DNA of 64,000 bases from assembly GCA_922989275.2 (NCBI GenBank), contig OV277871.1, positions 59,665,848-59,729,847 of the forward strand, written 5' to 3'. The translations under genes were made by a program, and so were the position numbers. The DNA is from Gari tellinella. Taxonomy: Eukaryota > Mollusca > Bivalvia > Cardiida > Psammobiidae. Positions 12,229 through 23,816 of this stretch are shown in pieces (within the stretch, counting starts at the first letter, position 1; every line of letters starts with the position of its first letter). Under the pieces are notes generated by a model. The model was not told the DNA's origin and ran no database searches. It worked only from the letters and a program-made list of their open reading frames with translations.

Positions 12229-13106
12229 GAAGGCAGGCCGTTGGTTTTGTGGTGCTTCGAAGCAAATGGGGAAAATCATCTTCATGAATTTATCCCTCAT
12301 AATCATCCTACGTCATCATTCAATGACGCTATGTGACCTGTTCCATGTCTAAATGGCAAACAAATTTGAAGTACCTGGCAAATTGAAGTATACTCACTTT
12401 TTTCTGCGTACAACATCGAATTGGGTGGATTCTAAACTTTGAAATCTAGATTATACGTAATGTTTACCGGCAACACAACAAATCAAGTCAGTTTTAAAAA
12501 AAAAGGTATTTTGATAAATACTGAAGACGAGCACTAGAGATATTGCACAATGATTGTGTTAAGATCAAGTCTGTAACGGATAATGCGTCTGCAAATATAT
12601 ACACGCTCGAACATTTTCTTAACCTAGACGACGTTGTGATGAAAGGTCGACGGCTATCAATGATTGGGACGTACAGGTACTAGTATTGCACCAAACGATC
12701 CAATACTTATACCATAAGATAATTCCATGCATCTAATTCGAAAGCTTTGTTCAACTATAAAAAATGTATATAGCTTTAGGCTATACGTTTAATTCAAAAT
12801 CGTCAATGAATATAATGTAGCATTTCTTATTAAAATCAGTAGAAAGGGGCTTATGACAAACAACAATACCTATGTGTTCTATTACATGCTCAAACATAAT
12901 AAGGGTCAGTCGGTCGAAATAATTGTTTTGACACATAGATTGACAAAATAATTCAACTTTCAGATGCTGTTTTTATGACTAAGTTCATATAGTGAATCTC
13001 TTATCCGATTTATAAACAGTTTTTACCCTGGTTTAATTCTGATAAATACGAAAGACTCAAGCAGGAAATGCAACACAAACAATACACCCACCTCTCAAGC
13101 AGAACA
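12229..13106. other. no recognised feature
   Basis: AT-rich DNA. No repeat, RNA or coding signature recognised. Confidence 0.5.
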
Positions 13107-13190
13107 CACACACACAGTCATACCATAACAAACACACACAAACACACACACACACGCACACACACACATCCCCCACACACACGCAATGCC
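13107..13190. repeat. CA-rich microsatellite
   Basis: Interrupted (CA)n, with runs of acacacacac broken by tcataccataac, cgc and tccccc. Confidence 0.9.
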
Positions 13191-13246
13191 ATTCCTACAT
13201 CTACACACTAAATAGAAAACAACACGCAAGACAAACATAAAGCAAA

Positions 13247-13377
13247 GTGAATATAGGAGCCCGCCTTAGTACGGTCCGCAGCAATCAATAATTAATTATA
13301 AATTAATTATTAACAACCACTGGGGGTTAAACCTGGGTTTAGGGGCGCCCAACCTCACTCTTATCTCCTATATTCAC
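13247..13377. repeat. 131 bp short inverted-repeat element
   Basis: Left gtgaatataggag and right ctcctatattcac are perfect 13 bp inverted repeats. Inside is a second palindromic AT patch (aattaattataaattaatt) and a GC-richer block gggtttaggggcgcccaa. Probably a MITE; the family is not known to me. Confidence 0.65.
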
Positions 13378-13988
13378 CTATAAAGACGAACAGTGTACAT
13401 AACATATAAACCCTGTTCCACAACCTTACAATCAAAAAGACCGCCAGCACAGTAAGTAAATACATGTAAAACATCTAACAAAAATTATATGACAAGATTA
13501 TTAGTAACACGGGAAAGAATTAAACATTCAAGCCCGTGTTTAAAATAACCCACTATGGCAACGGTCAAATTGTACTCAAGCGACTAGTCTGTAGTCACGA
13601 GTAACTGTAAGACATGGATGGGTTTAGGGTACGACAGAGAGGGAGAGAAAAGAAAAGGGAGAGAAAAAACAAAGCACGAACATCCGACATAACTCTCCCG
13701 GTTAAGGACGGCTTTAGAGATACATCATCATGTAGTGCTAAGCCCTGTCTGTCGTCGCACAACCAAAGAGGAAAGCATAGTTATCAATTGTGAGTTGGCA
13801 TTTAATTTAGATTGAACTGTTTGCAAAAAATATAAACAAAGAGTTGATACATTTCCACATATACCTACTCACCTTTTACAGGTGATTTGAGCAGGCAAAT
13901 AATTGTAAACTTATTAGTTTTCCACTCGGATCATAAAACAATACACCATCAAACACTAGTATAAGTTGACCGTTCTTCTATATATATA
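13378..13988. other. no gene; purine-rich tract
   Basis: GA-rich tract at about 13,634-13,672 (gacagagagggagagaaaag). Otherwise nothing recognised. Confidence 0.45.
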
Positions 13989-14094
13989 AGAGAGGTTTCG
14001 ATTTCTTACGGGTACGGGTACGTGTGGCCACAAGTTCCCGTTCACGAGTAAAAAAATGGTAAAGAGGGTTTCGATTTCTTTTACGTAAACGTGT

Positions 14095-14345
14095 ACGTGC
14101 GGAGAAAACGTGATTATTTCCCAATAAACGCGTTTTAAACGCTAAACTATTATTCCCATTGCAAACAGTTTAGAGCCAGATCAGACGCCGGGTAACCCGG
14201 TGTCTGATCAAGCTCCAAAATGTTTACCATTCAGTCTAAAATGAGTCGTCAAAATTATAAAAAAGTTGTCATTTTACTCATTATAATGCACTTTGTTTGC
14301 GTTTCGTTTGCGTTTAAACGGGAAAGAATAACGTATTTCCAAATT
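14095..14345 (-). repeat. M-A element
   Basis: Left tgcggagaaaacgtgattat, right aaagaataacgtatttccaa; both ends are eroded. HP at about 14,160-14,226 (gcaaacagtttagagccaga ... caagctccaaaatgttta) has several arm mismatches. Confidence 0.85.
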
Positions 14346-14415
14346 GGACAACTTGTACAATCATGCATGATGTAGGTCCTTAGTTTACTGTGTTATGTTA
14401 ATCCTTGATGTAGCC

Positions 14416-14635
14416 TACAGTGGAGAAACTTCATTCTTTCCAAATAAACGCGTTTACGCTAAAACTAGCATTTCCCCTGTAAAACAGTTTGGAGCCACAT
14501 CAGACGCCGGGTAACCCGACATCTGAATACTCTTCCAACATTTTGTATCTCAGATGAAAATAAATTGAGATAAATTAAAAAAATTAAAAAAATGTAATTT
14601 TCTGCATTTTAGTCTGCATCACTTATTGCGTCGGC
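14416..14635 (-). repeat. M-A element, right end missing
   Basis: Left tacagtggagaaacttcatt is clear. HP left arm and loop (cagacgccgggtaacccgac) are clear, but the right arm decays and the copy stops near tctgcattttagtctgcatc, before the terminal repeat. Confidence 0.75.
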
Positions 14636-14894
14636 GATACTTTCCCAGCTTTTTTTTTGGTTCTGGAAGGGGTTTTGTGCTAACACCTCTCTCAACAGCT
14701 CGACATCGAGCGTTTCGTTGAAAGGAACAATTTTTTTTACGGGATGATGCCATTTTCTGTAAAATACGTTATTTTTAATAGATCTAGCGTTTGATTAGGT
14801 ATCGATATATACACATATAGTAGATCTATATAGATTCGATATAGAAAAAAGATCTATTCTCAAATTAGAAAAACATGATCATGTTTTATGTCTT

Positions 14895-14952
14895 AGATCC
14901 AAAGAGAGAGAGGGACAGAGAGAGAGAGACAGACATACAGACATACATACAT

Positions 14953-14989
<37 letters not shown>

Positions 14990-15625
14990 TAGATAGATAG
15001 ACAGACATACAGACAGACAGACAGACAGACAGATATATAGATAGATAGATAGATAGATATATATATAGAGAGAGAGATAGACAGAGAGATAGAGAGATAA
15101 AAAGATAAATACAGAGAGAGAAATATAGAGAGAAAGAGAGAGAGGGGGATAAAGAGGGAGTGAGAGAGAGAGAAAAAAAGAAAGAAAGAAAGAGAGAGGG
15201 TGGCAGAGATACAGAGACAAACATTCACAGCCAGAGAGACGTAGATAGAAAATGAGACATAGAGATACTTACACAAAGAGACAGAGTGACAGAGACAGAC
15301 AGAAAGAGGATGGGAGAGAGATAGAGATGTAGCGCAATAGAGGAGTAAAACAAAGAGAGAGAGGGGGTAATAGAAATACAGGGATAGAGAGAAAAAGAAG
15401 GAAACGGAGAGTTACACAAAGACAGAAAAACAGACAGAGAGAGGGAGAGAAAGCAGACAGAGAGAAGGAGAGAGAGAGTGAGAGAGAGAGAGAGAAAAAG
15501 AGAGAGACGGAATGACGGATCGGACAGCTACGCAGACTCATATACATGCACAATCGACGTACAGACAGATACACGGAGAGAACGTGAGAGAAAGAGAGAG
15601 AAAGAGATAGACATACAGACAAAGG
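14895..15625. repeat. GA / GACA / GATA simple-repeat block
   Basis: About 730 bp almost entirely of purine-rich short-period repeats: (ACAG)n at 14,955-15,030, (GATA)n at 15,034-15,060, then interrupted (GA)n. On the minus strand it reads Ser/Leu/Val/Cys-rich in all three frames (SLSLSLS, CLSVCLSVC), which explains the many 110-137 codon frames here; none is a gene. Confidence 0.95.
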
Positions 15626-16108
15626 CAGATAAAGACAGACGCATGCACCTTGCACGCACATTGAACACACATACGTGCACATGTTGTTTTTTATCGTTTT
15701 AGTACTCAGGTAAGGATTATGTATCTTTTGAAAGGCTCATATCAAATTTTGTCAGTCGTTTCGAACGACTTTTTTGGCTGTGGATTATAACGTGTAACCG
15801 TGTCGCCTAATTCGATATTTAACTCTTTAAACTCAAATCTTTTAAATAAATAAATACATACAAAATGAAGATAGGGGTTTGTACCAACATTCTATTAAAT
15901 AACATTTACATGAGCTATATAAATAATAGGAATAAAATGATGATAAACTTACAAGTTTTACTAAAACGTCTGGAGTGCATTCTACCAGTTGTCAACGTGT
16001 GAATCAAAAGGTAGGTGCGCATACCTTGATTACGTCACGATGGTATTCTGCTCAATAAGAGAGCCACAAGTTCCCGTACCCGTACACGTAAGAAATCGAA
16101 ACCTCTCT

Positions 16109-16478
16109 ATTATCTACTGGTACGTTTCGTCAAGCAAAGGACATGATAAATTCGTCAATAAAGCTTTCGTTCATTTGACAAATAGAACAGTTCGACCAAA
16201 TTAAGTGGACAGTAGCTACTATTACATAAGCAGCAAACAACGACTGAATCCATGTCCATGTATGTTAACTTCTATATTGATTGATTGATAGATTAATTAA
16301 TTGCTGTTTTACAATACTGCGATATATAAATGTTCTATTTTGATGGTGTTTTACCACTCTGCAAATTTAGACTGTGGGTGTTTTTTATCCGCCAAAATCT
16401 CGCTGGGAGTACAAGAACATCGATTGTTAAAAATGTCCTCTAATTATCAGAGTTCTATAAGAGTCCTGACTTTTAATG
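16109..16478. other. no recognised feature
   Basis: AT-rich spacer between the 2.1 kb inverted-repeat element and an M-A copy. Confidence 0.5.
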
Positions 16479-16714
16479 TACAGAGGATAATATGTTTTCT
16501 TTCGAAATAAACGCGTTTACGCTAACTTTAATATTCCGTTAGCAAATAGCTTGACACCAGATCAAACGCCGGGCACCCGACCTCTGGTCAGACTCCAAAC
16601 CTTTTGCCGCTCTGATTACAATAGATAAGACTTTCCAAAAGATTGCCATTTTCCAACATTATATTGCAATTTGTTGGTGTTAAATTGGGAAATAATAACA
16701 TTTTATCCACTGTA
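16479..16714 (-). repeat. M-A element, diverged
   Basis: Left tacagaggataatatgtttt, right aacattttatccactgta. The hairpin is shortened: loop cgccgggcacccgacc, and the right arm lacks the usual ggcg. Confidence 0.8.
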
Positions 16715-17105
16715 CACAGTTCCGACGACAGAACAAGCGTTATGTAAAACTGTTTGAGTTCTGCCAGACTGTATTGAAAGTTGTTATTGCATTGTTCCAA
16801 ATGTAATCAGAGAAATAATGAGACTGCGTAATCCTATATTTTACAAATAACACATTAGGAAAACATACCTTGAAGATAATTATTTGTTACATGTCACATG
16901 TAACATTTTATCATGTTTTTCATGCATATTATGAATTAATATCAGGGTTGGACAACTACAAAATAATTTAGAAAGTATTTGTTACTTAAATTACATTTCG
17001 AAACAACATGACCCGAAGTGTGTGTCTGGATCTTTATTAGACGTTGTGCCTTTATTGATAAATGTATGAGTGAATTCATTTCGTTTGCTAGATTATATGC
17101 GTTTT
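16715..17105. other. no recognised feature
   Basis: AT-rich. A local direct repeat acatgt/catgtaaca near 16,887-16,905 is the only structure seen. Confidence 0.45.
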
Positions 17106-17355
17106 TATAGTGGAAAAAACGTTATTCTGTCCCGCTCAAATGCAAACGAAACGCAAACGTATCGCATTAAATTGAGAAATTGACAACGTTCGAACAATTC
17201 TAAATTGTCATTTCAGTCCGAGTGGCAAACAGTTTTGAGCCTGATCAGACGCCGGGTTAACCGGCGTTTGATCTAGCTCCATACTAATTGCATAGAAACT
17301 AATAGTTTAAGCGGAAACGCGTTAATTGGGAAAGAATAACATTTTCTCCACTGTA
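17106..17355 (+). repeat. M-A element
   Basis: Left tatagtggaaaaaacgttat, right ataacattttctccactgta. HP at about 17,223-17,291, loop gccgggttaaccggc, right arm partly eroded (gatctagctccatactaatt). Confidence 0.85.
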
Positions 17356-18740
17356 TGTGCATGGGTGTGTTTCTTTTGAAACCAATAGTTGCTATGCCGA
17401 AACAAATTAATTCCATAATGATTGCAAACAGTTTGGAACCAGACGGGACTACGAGTATACCGACTTCAAATCAGGTTTCAAACAGTTGCAAAACATTTTG
17501 GTAAACCTTCACAATTTACAATAACTTTTCATTTTCTTTGTTAAATTGCAGTGCATTTTACCTAGAAATGTCAAAGTTGTTACCCCTGTAATAACGTCAA
17601 TTGTAAGGGCGAATGCTTACATTGCTTACCAGGGCATTAGGTATACGGCTCTACATGAACTGGTGTTCTGTGAAAATGTTTTTGACTCGGGATCTGATCA
17701 GAATTGACAATGTTTGACTCTATAACTAGCATAAATCGTCAAAATATTATTCGGAAAAAAACACCTAGAATTTTCCTTTATTTACATCTGTTGCAACCAG
17801 TTTCATTCAGTTATTAGCCGTTGTAAATCTGATGTCATTGTCATGAGTGTTCCGTAATTACTTAGGCGCCGGGAATCGTGATATTGTGAAAGTTTATCGT
17901 CCATTTGATTATGTACTAGACGTTTGTCGAATTATTTGATTTATACAATTTAGCATACACGAAACTGCTTTCAATAACTTCTTTGATCGCGGGACAGTCT
18001 CGCCATATCGGTTAAATATCAAAGAGAACACTTTGTATATTATGAGACAAATAGATATGGCATTGACTCAATGACAGTTTATATCATGACATGACAAGGG
18101 GCAATCATTACCTGTCACTCAGTAAAGCTCTAAGAAATATAGTAGTTATTTTGAAAGCTCGGTCTATTAAAGTTGCCAACATGTTAAAGAGGTAGAATAG
18201 CCGCTTTAAAGATACCACACCGACAGTCGTTAAAACAAAGCACGACCTGTTGTATGTTATTTTACGATTAATGATTGTATTAACTCTCTGCATTAATAGT
18301 TTACTGCATAGCAAGTATTTGTGTTTAGAAGATATGTAAGCATACCATGTCTTTATAAATGGTTGGTTAATAAGTAAAAGTCACTGTGTGACGATTCACG
18401 GGATAGGATTGAAAAAAGCATCAACACACTATGGTTATTACAGTTTCAAAGAAAGTTTAAAAGGTCTAATTTAAGAAAATTGTTTTATATGTAAATAAAT
18501 ATCTATGCAACTTAACACATTATATTTTTAAAGTACCTACACGGTCTCCTTATAGACATATATATATACGTTTTAATCGGCGTTGAATCGGTTAGTTGTC
18601 ACTAGAAAATTAAATCTGATATTCATTTGGAAAACAAACTCTAGTATTGTGCATATCAAACGAACGCGGATAATTATAAATGGCACTACGCCATCAAAAT
18701 ATATACTGACAAACATTGTATTGTTTCGTAACTTATTTGA
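17356..18740. other. no gene; hairpin relics
   Basis: A decayed stand-alone hairpin lies at 17,424-17,490 (gcaaacagtttggaaccaga ... caggtttcaaacagttgc), without M-A ends, and a fragment gggatctgatcagaattgac at 17,687. The remaining ~1.2 kb shows nothing recognisable. Confidence 0.45.
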
Positions 18741-19778
18741 TTAAGGTGGTTCGCGGGTCAGCTTATTCTGTGTCAGAATTCTTTGAAACCTTGATTAAAT
18801 TGACATATACCATATGGAGAGTGAAAAATCGTTAAAATAAAACAATGTTACAGTGCCGTTTTTTTCTGACAGGACCTTTTGTCGAGAAAAGCTCCTTTTT
18901 TAATAAACAGGAATATTTTCTTTATAGAATGATATAACTCAATAATTTCTGTACATTTAAGTAAACTGTACATAGACTATAAGATATTGAGCAAACACAA
19001 GTATTTCATGACATATTTTCTGGAAATATCAATATTTTAAAAAAGTCAAATTCTGAAAATCTCAAATTACCAAAAATCTAGCTGTTTAACATACGCTAAT
19101 TTTACTCTTATTAGATAGATATAACTTAATTCTATAAGTCACAGAAATTTAATGAAATTCTACAGTAGAATTTACATTTTATACATGATTACCTGAACTT
19201 CTGACAAAATGTTAACACAAAACGAGTAACCTCCCTTGAGTTCAACTTTAAAATGCCGTCAGCTCTAAATAATACCATAAGTCAAGCCTGTAATAAGGGA
19301 CCATTGGATACGGTAGCCTGTAGATCTTTAAAGGCAAGTGACTGCTTAATGCATAACAAAAGTAATGCATAAAAGCTCCTTTAGGATCTATCTTTTAGCA
19401 TTACTTCTGTCCTGTGTTAAGCTGCCGTCTGTTATATAGGCTATAAATCCTCACAAATTTAGCTGTCACTTGACTATACTTGCATCTGATACTATTCATT
19501 ATTACTAGACTAAACATAGCCTGTCCTTTGAATTGACTAGTCACTAAAATCGGACAATTTGTTAAAAAAAGTTTTGAAACGAGTGGGAATCGAACCTAGA
19601 ACCTTTGCATTGCAAATCAATCACCGTACCAACTGCGCTAACAGAGAAAACACTGAAGTAGATCAAACTTTTCTATATCTAAATTTACTTATATAAGCAC
19701 GTGCGGCAAAGATCAGGTGAAAGTCATCAGCATTTCCGGAACTCGAGATGCGGGCCGCCCGCTGTCGAACCACCTTAA
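18741..19778. mobile_element. 1.03 kb TTAA-bounded element
   Basis: The left boundary ttaaggtggttcgcgggtca and the right boundary tgtcgaaccaccttaa give a 9 bp perfect terminal repeat (GGTGGTTCG) flanked on both sides by TTAA, the target duplication typical of piggyBac-type transposition. There is no transposase frame, so it is non-autonomous. It contains a tRNA-like segment near its right end and an M-H-like patch at about 19,335-19,460 (ggcaagtgactgcttaatgc, agctcctttagg, ctgtgttaagctgc). Confidence 0.65.
19580..19650 (-). other. tRNA-like relic, probably SINE-derived
   Basis: On the minus strand TTAGCGCAGTTGGTACGG matches a pol III A box and GGTTCGATTCCCAC matches a B box, separated by about 33 nt as in a tRNA. 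The acceptor and T-stem arms do not pair, so it is not a functional tRNA. It lies in the right third of the TTAA-bounded element, suggesting capture of a tRNA or SINE head. Confidence 0.6.
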
Positions 19779-21554
19779 GGAATTATTCACCGGATAAATT
19801 TTTACTTATATATTTATTGTCAAAAGTCGTAGACTGGCTTTGGTTCGCTACACTCCATCATTCAATATTTAAGGGAGAAATTGTAAAAACTTGTTTTTTG
19901 TAGTCACAAACAGGTTAAAACAGTATAATATAGGACAATAGTGTGAATTAAATGTTCATATTCCTAAGTGTTCACTAATAGAATCGATAGAAAGAATGAT
20001 GCATTTGCAGTGAAGAGTGACGTACATCTATTAATTCAGTAGCAGGACCATCTGGACGGGGAAGAAATAAGCTTAGAACATATAAATAATTTAAAACGGA
20101 GTATGAGACAGAATTTTACTGAAATCTGATTATGCCATTAAGACACAGGGCTGCTTTTAGCAAATTTAGATGCGGTGTTGCGCCCTTACGTATTAAAACG
20201 GGTAGATACGAGGGTTCAGATGCGAACGATCAAAGATGAATGTCATAATTAGTATTACTTTTTCTTTATGGCGTTTTAAGAAAACAACTCGTTAATAAGG
20301 CCGACAAAGTAGCAGGTGATTTTATAAAAATGTCTAGAATAGTAAAGTTTATATTCATTTCACTAAATCTGATATGTGTAGGATAAGTGCCAAAGCCTGT
20401 TTTAGTATTTTTCGTCATCATTTTGTTTATCTTTGTAAATAGTTAGTAATAAAGTTTTAGTATGCCGTTTTACGGCCATAATTGTACAATAATATCAGCA
20501 TTGCTAGGTAAATACACATGCAGTGCTTTGATTTACTATATGTATACAGTCTATATCAATACGTTTTTATCTCAAATCTTAAATTGGATAAACACATTTC
20601 TTAACATTGTTACAGTATCGTATTATTTTACTGTTAATCTTACATAGTGTAAATTTAAATATACACTCTGTCTTATTCCAAAAGCGTTTTGATGGTTGAT
20701 AGAGGCCGTAAATATCTTAGAATATTTAAATGAATTTTGTAGTATATTACTATGGATTTTAAGTAAAAATTTGCGATGAATATGCTTGTGATAATTACAT
20801 TATGCATATAGTATCATATAATTCTTATTTGAATGACATTGCTTTTTTAAATTAATTGAAATTAATGTTGTATGTATTCTATGTTGAAATCTTGATGAGA
20901 CTCTAATAAACAAATACACATACTCCAAAGAGTAGTCACACACAAACTTTTGTATACCTACTTTAGGTACAATAGCAAATATGCTCTAGACAGTATTTTC
21001 TAGAACTGAGGTCAATGGTCAATGTCAAGAACACCGTGTATCCGATCCCTAGCTGATCTGGTACATGAAATGTGCGCAAACAATGTTTTATGTAATTTAG
21101 GTCAAAACGTCGATGTGACTGTCACTGTGCCCTACACAGTTATAATTATGTAGGCCGATTGTGTTTGTGGGTAAATGTTTATAAAGAGACTGTACGAGAC
21201 AGATCGTTTATTATTTAAGTCTAGGCCAGACATAATTCTATGAATTAGCCATTAGCCTAATGTTCCAGCTGTTACGTTATATTATGCTTAGAGGAACATT
21301 TATCGTCTAGACGGTATCGAGTAATTTGAACATTGACACAGAGAACTTAAACCTGTGATTTTTGCTGTGTTTTTACCTGTTACCATAAACAATCTATGGG
21401 GGATTTGGTGATACTTGTGCGAATATTTCAAGGTCTGATCAGCTGCCGAGGATCTAAATTCATATGATTTTGACACATTGACGAGATACTCTACACCTGT
21501 ACAAATTGATCAATTAGGAGAATTGTTGCAGATGACACGTTTTACACCAGCGTG
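19779..21554. other. no gene; one hairpin scrap
   Basis: About 1.8 kb of AT-rich DNA. aaggtctgatcagctgccga at 21,431 is a possible HP remnant. No protein-like frame; the 61-codon frame at 20,462-20,647 has no signature. Confidence 0.4.
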
Positions 21555-21760
21555 TTAACTCATTAAGCCCTTGTGACGCATATATTCGTCCTTTACCATA
21601 AGTGTTCCTGTGAATGGTACGTTTGTCTAATGGAAACGGTGAAGTCCCTGATTAGAGGGCTCCTGCAGGATCCCTCTAATCAGGGACTTCTCTGTTTGTC
21701 ATTTTGCCATTGTTGTAAACTGGATGTGTCCATCGGAATTTTCAGGGGATAATGAGTTAA
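21555..21760. repeat. M-D element with perfect 19 bp stem
   Basis: The left boundary ttaactcattaagcccttgt and the inverted right boundary aggggataatgagttaa are bounded by TTAA on both sides. In the centre, at 21,641-21,690, GAAGTCCCTGATTAGAGGG pairs perfectly with CCCTCTAATCAGGGACTTC across a 12 nt loop. The stem shares a CTGAT(T/C)AGA word with HP but has a different tip. Confidence 0.8.
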
Positions 21761-21946
21761 TCCCTTCAATGCCATGACGTCATTACCTAAAATAGTATAG
21801 CTTTTATTTCTCAAATGTGAACATTAGTTTTTTTTTAATTTGATATAAATTGCATGTGAAACAGTTTGAATCCCGACCATACGCTGCGTTACGCGGCGTC
21901 TGGTATTGATCTAAACTGTTAACTAAGTATTCATTGGAGGGGTGCT
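21757..21946. repeat. M-B element abutting M-D
   Basis: Left ttaatcccttcaatgccatg uses the same TTAA (21,757-21,760) that closes the M-D copy. HP at about 21,861-21,920 (gaaacagtttgaatcccgac ... gcgttacgc ... attgatctaaactgtt). The right end cattggaggggtg is decayed. Confidence 0.75.
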
Positions 21947-22673
21947 TGATTCTTTCTTAGTATACGCCCAGTGTACATGGGCAATAAACGATTTGTTGCA
22001 TTAAGGGTATAATATGTCATCTGGTCATTTTAACATATCATCCCCGTTTTACACACATTTAACGTAATTTATACACTTATAATAAATTCCGAATGCCCAT
22101 AATTTAGCCATAACAATGCTTACTTATTTTGAGTAAACCATCAATGGAGAAAGTATATTTACATTTGTATATAACAGACATTACTCTTGTCCATTCAATG
22201 ATCCCCCGATTGTTCTCACTAGACGTGAAAGTAACTGTAAACGCCTGAAACATATCGGATAACCATCTCACGTTATCGTGATATAACTGAAATACTCAAG
22301 TTCAATGTTTTTTTCAAACCAAACCATTTAAAATAAGGCACGGGCCTCACACGAAACGCTTCACGGATTGTTTGCCTAGACTTTAGACTAGGTGTACAAT
22401 CTAAAACTGGGCGAAGTAATGTCGTTAAAGTGTTGACATGTTACACTCTCTGCATAAAATGTATTAAATATTTATTCAATATATGCGGCTCCAGGTTCAC
22501 TAGGGGTAATTGAAGACAACATGTAGCCAATATTCAATTACTTATCATTCATCTTGAATTCAACAACAAACTATATTAAACCTTAAGATCATACAGTATG
22601 TTGTCTACAGAAATAGCGCTGGACTTTTCTGTGTGGTATTGTCTTTCTTAATTGGCATAATAATATACTCTTT
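21947..22673. other. no recognised feature
   Basis: AT-rich, with no repeat or coding signature recognised. Confidence 0.5.
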
Positions 22674-22830
22674 GACCCCTTCTATAGCTGTCATGACATC
22701 GACTTATACAACTGTCGTCTGCTTATATTACTCAAAGTGTAGGTGTAGGATCGAGATCAGACGGCGCGTTACGTGGTCCCTGATCAGCATTCCAACTGTT
22801 TGCAAATAACCATTGTATACAGAAAAGGGA
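22674..22830. repeat. M-B element, decayed
   Basis: gaccccttctatagctgtca on the left, the ctgtcgtctgctt block, a weak hairpin (ggatcgagatcagacggcgc / ggtccctgatcagcattcca) and gcaaataaccattgtat on the right, as in the copy at 3,531. Confidence 0.65.
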
Positions 22831-23072
22831 TAGCAAATGACTTTATTATCCTTGTAGCCGAAAAATGGTAAGTTTCCTCAGAACCTAACTGTTTGGCGAA
22901 GTTTGGATACCTAAACCTATAAGTTGAGAAGTAAAAGCTAACGCGATTGTTAAAGCAACTGACTTGTGAGTAGAGAAGGTAATGATTTTAACCCTATCAT
23001 AATCTACTTACAGAATGACAATATTACCAAGTTAAACAGACATTTCTTCTTTCTTTAATCAATAACTCTTAG

Positions 23073-23323
23073 TAAAGTGGAGAATCTGTTATTCTTTCCC
23101 GTTTAAACGCAAACGTACGCAAACGCAAAGCACTAAAACGTAGAAAAGAACAACTTTTGGACAATTCTGATAATTCTTGTTTATCTTGGTGACAAAAAGT
23201 TTGGAGCCTGATCAGACGCCGGGTTACCCGGCGTCTGATCTGGCTCCAAACTGTTTGCACTGCAAATAATAGTTTTAGCGTAAACACGTTTAATGGGAAA
23301 GAATAACAGATTCTCCACTGCAT
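23073..23323 (+). repeat. M-A element, 'GAATCTG' end variant
   Basis: Left taaagtggagaatctgttat, right ataacagattctccactg. Both ends carry the same change (AATCTG in place of AAACGT), so the terminal repeats co-vary. HP 23,189-23,257 is close to consensus (loop gggttaccc). Confidence 0.9.
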
Positions 23324-23371
23324 ATAATTAGATGTCTAGACATATTTAACCTATCTTATCTTAGTGGCCAT

Positions 23372-23450
23372 TGCAAAACAGTGTAGATCTTGATCAGATG
23401 CTACATTACGAACAGGGTCTGCACTGTTTGCTACTTCATATGAAATGATT
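23372..23450. repeat. stand-alone hairpin relic
   Basis: gcaaaacagtgtagatcttg ... cagatgctacattacg ... gggtctgcactgtttgctac. It shares the cagtgtaga / tctgcactgtttgc words with M-D-type hairpins at 35.3 and 37.0 kb. No terminal repeats found. Confidence 0.55.
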
Positions 23451-23816
23451 AGCTGCCAGACCAATTACCGCCTTGTCTTTAAATCACCCTTATCAAATTT
23501 AATTTAATCTAATGAAATCTTCCTGCAAGAATAAAGGGAAAGCCCACTGCAATGTTAATGCATATATTGTTTATTCTTTAGCACACAATTGTCAGGGCTC
23601 GCGATGAAGGAGCACTTCAAAAACTAAACTTTTTTACATCATCAAAACCTATGGTGTCATTACTTAGTAGAAACATCTATTCTAAGGACATAACCCTAAT
23701 GGAGTGTGACTATTCGCTACAATGAGTAGTCACATCACTGGGTTAGGTGCAGACAAAAAAGGGAAATGTTTGAAATGTCCCACTTTCCCTTATCTGGAGC
23801 CATGTGTGTTTTGTCG
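23451..23816. other. no recognised feature
   Basis: AT-rich spacer between hairpin-bearing repeats. Confidence 0.5.

Larger units (their letters stand above)
13989..16108. mobile_element. 2.1 kb element bounded by inverted repeats
   Basis: The left boundary agagaggtttcgatttctta (13,989) is repeated in inverted form as aagaaatcgaaacctctct (to 16,108), and both sides continue with a gggtacgggtac / gtacccgtac block and with ccacaagttcccg. A second partial left copy lies at 14,064-14,085 (agagggtttcgatttctttt). Inside are two M-A elements and the large GA/GACA simple repeat. No transposase frame is visible, so this is a non-autonomous composite or a pair of solo ends. Target duplication is unclear. 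Confidence 0.55.

Noticed and set aside
14879..15682. Six long minus-strand frames of 64-137 codons rich in Ser, Leu, Cys and Val
   Set aside because: They are three-frame translations of the GA/GACA simple-repeat block; no codon or domain signal.
19580..19650. Candidate tRNA gene on the minus strand
   Set aside because: A and B boxes are good but acceptor and T stems do not pair; kept only as a tRNA-like relic.
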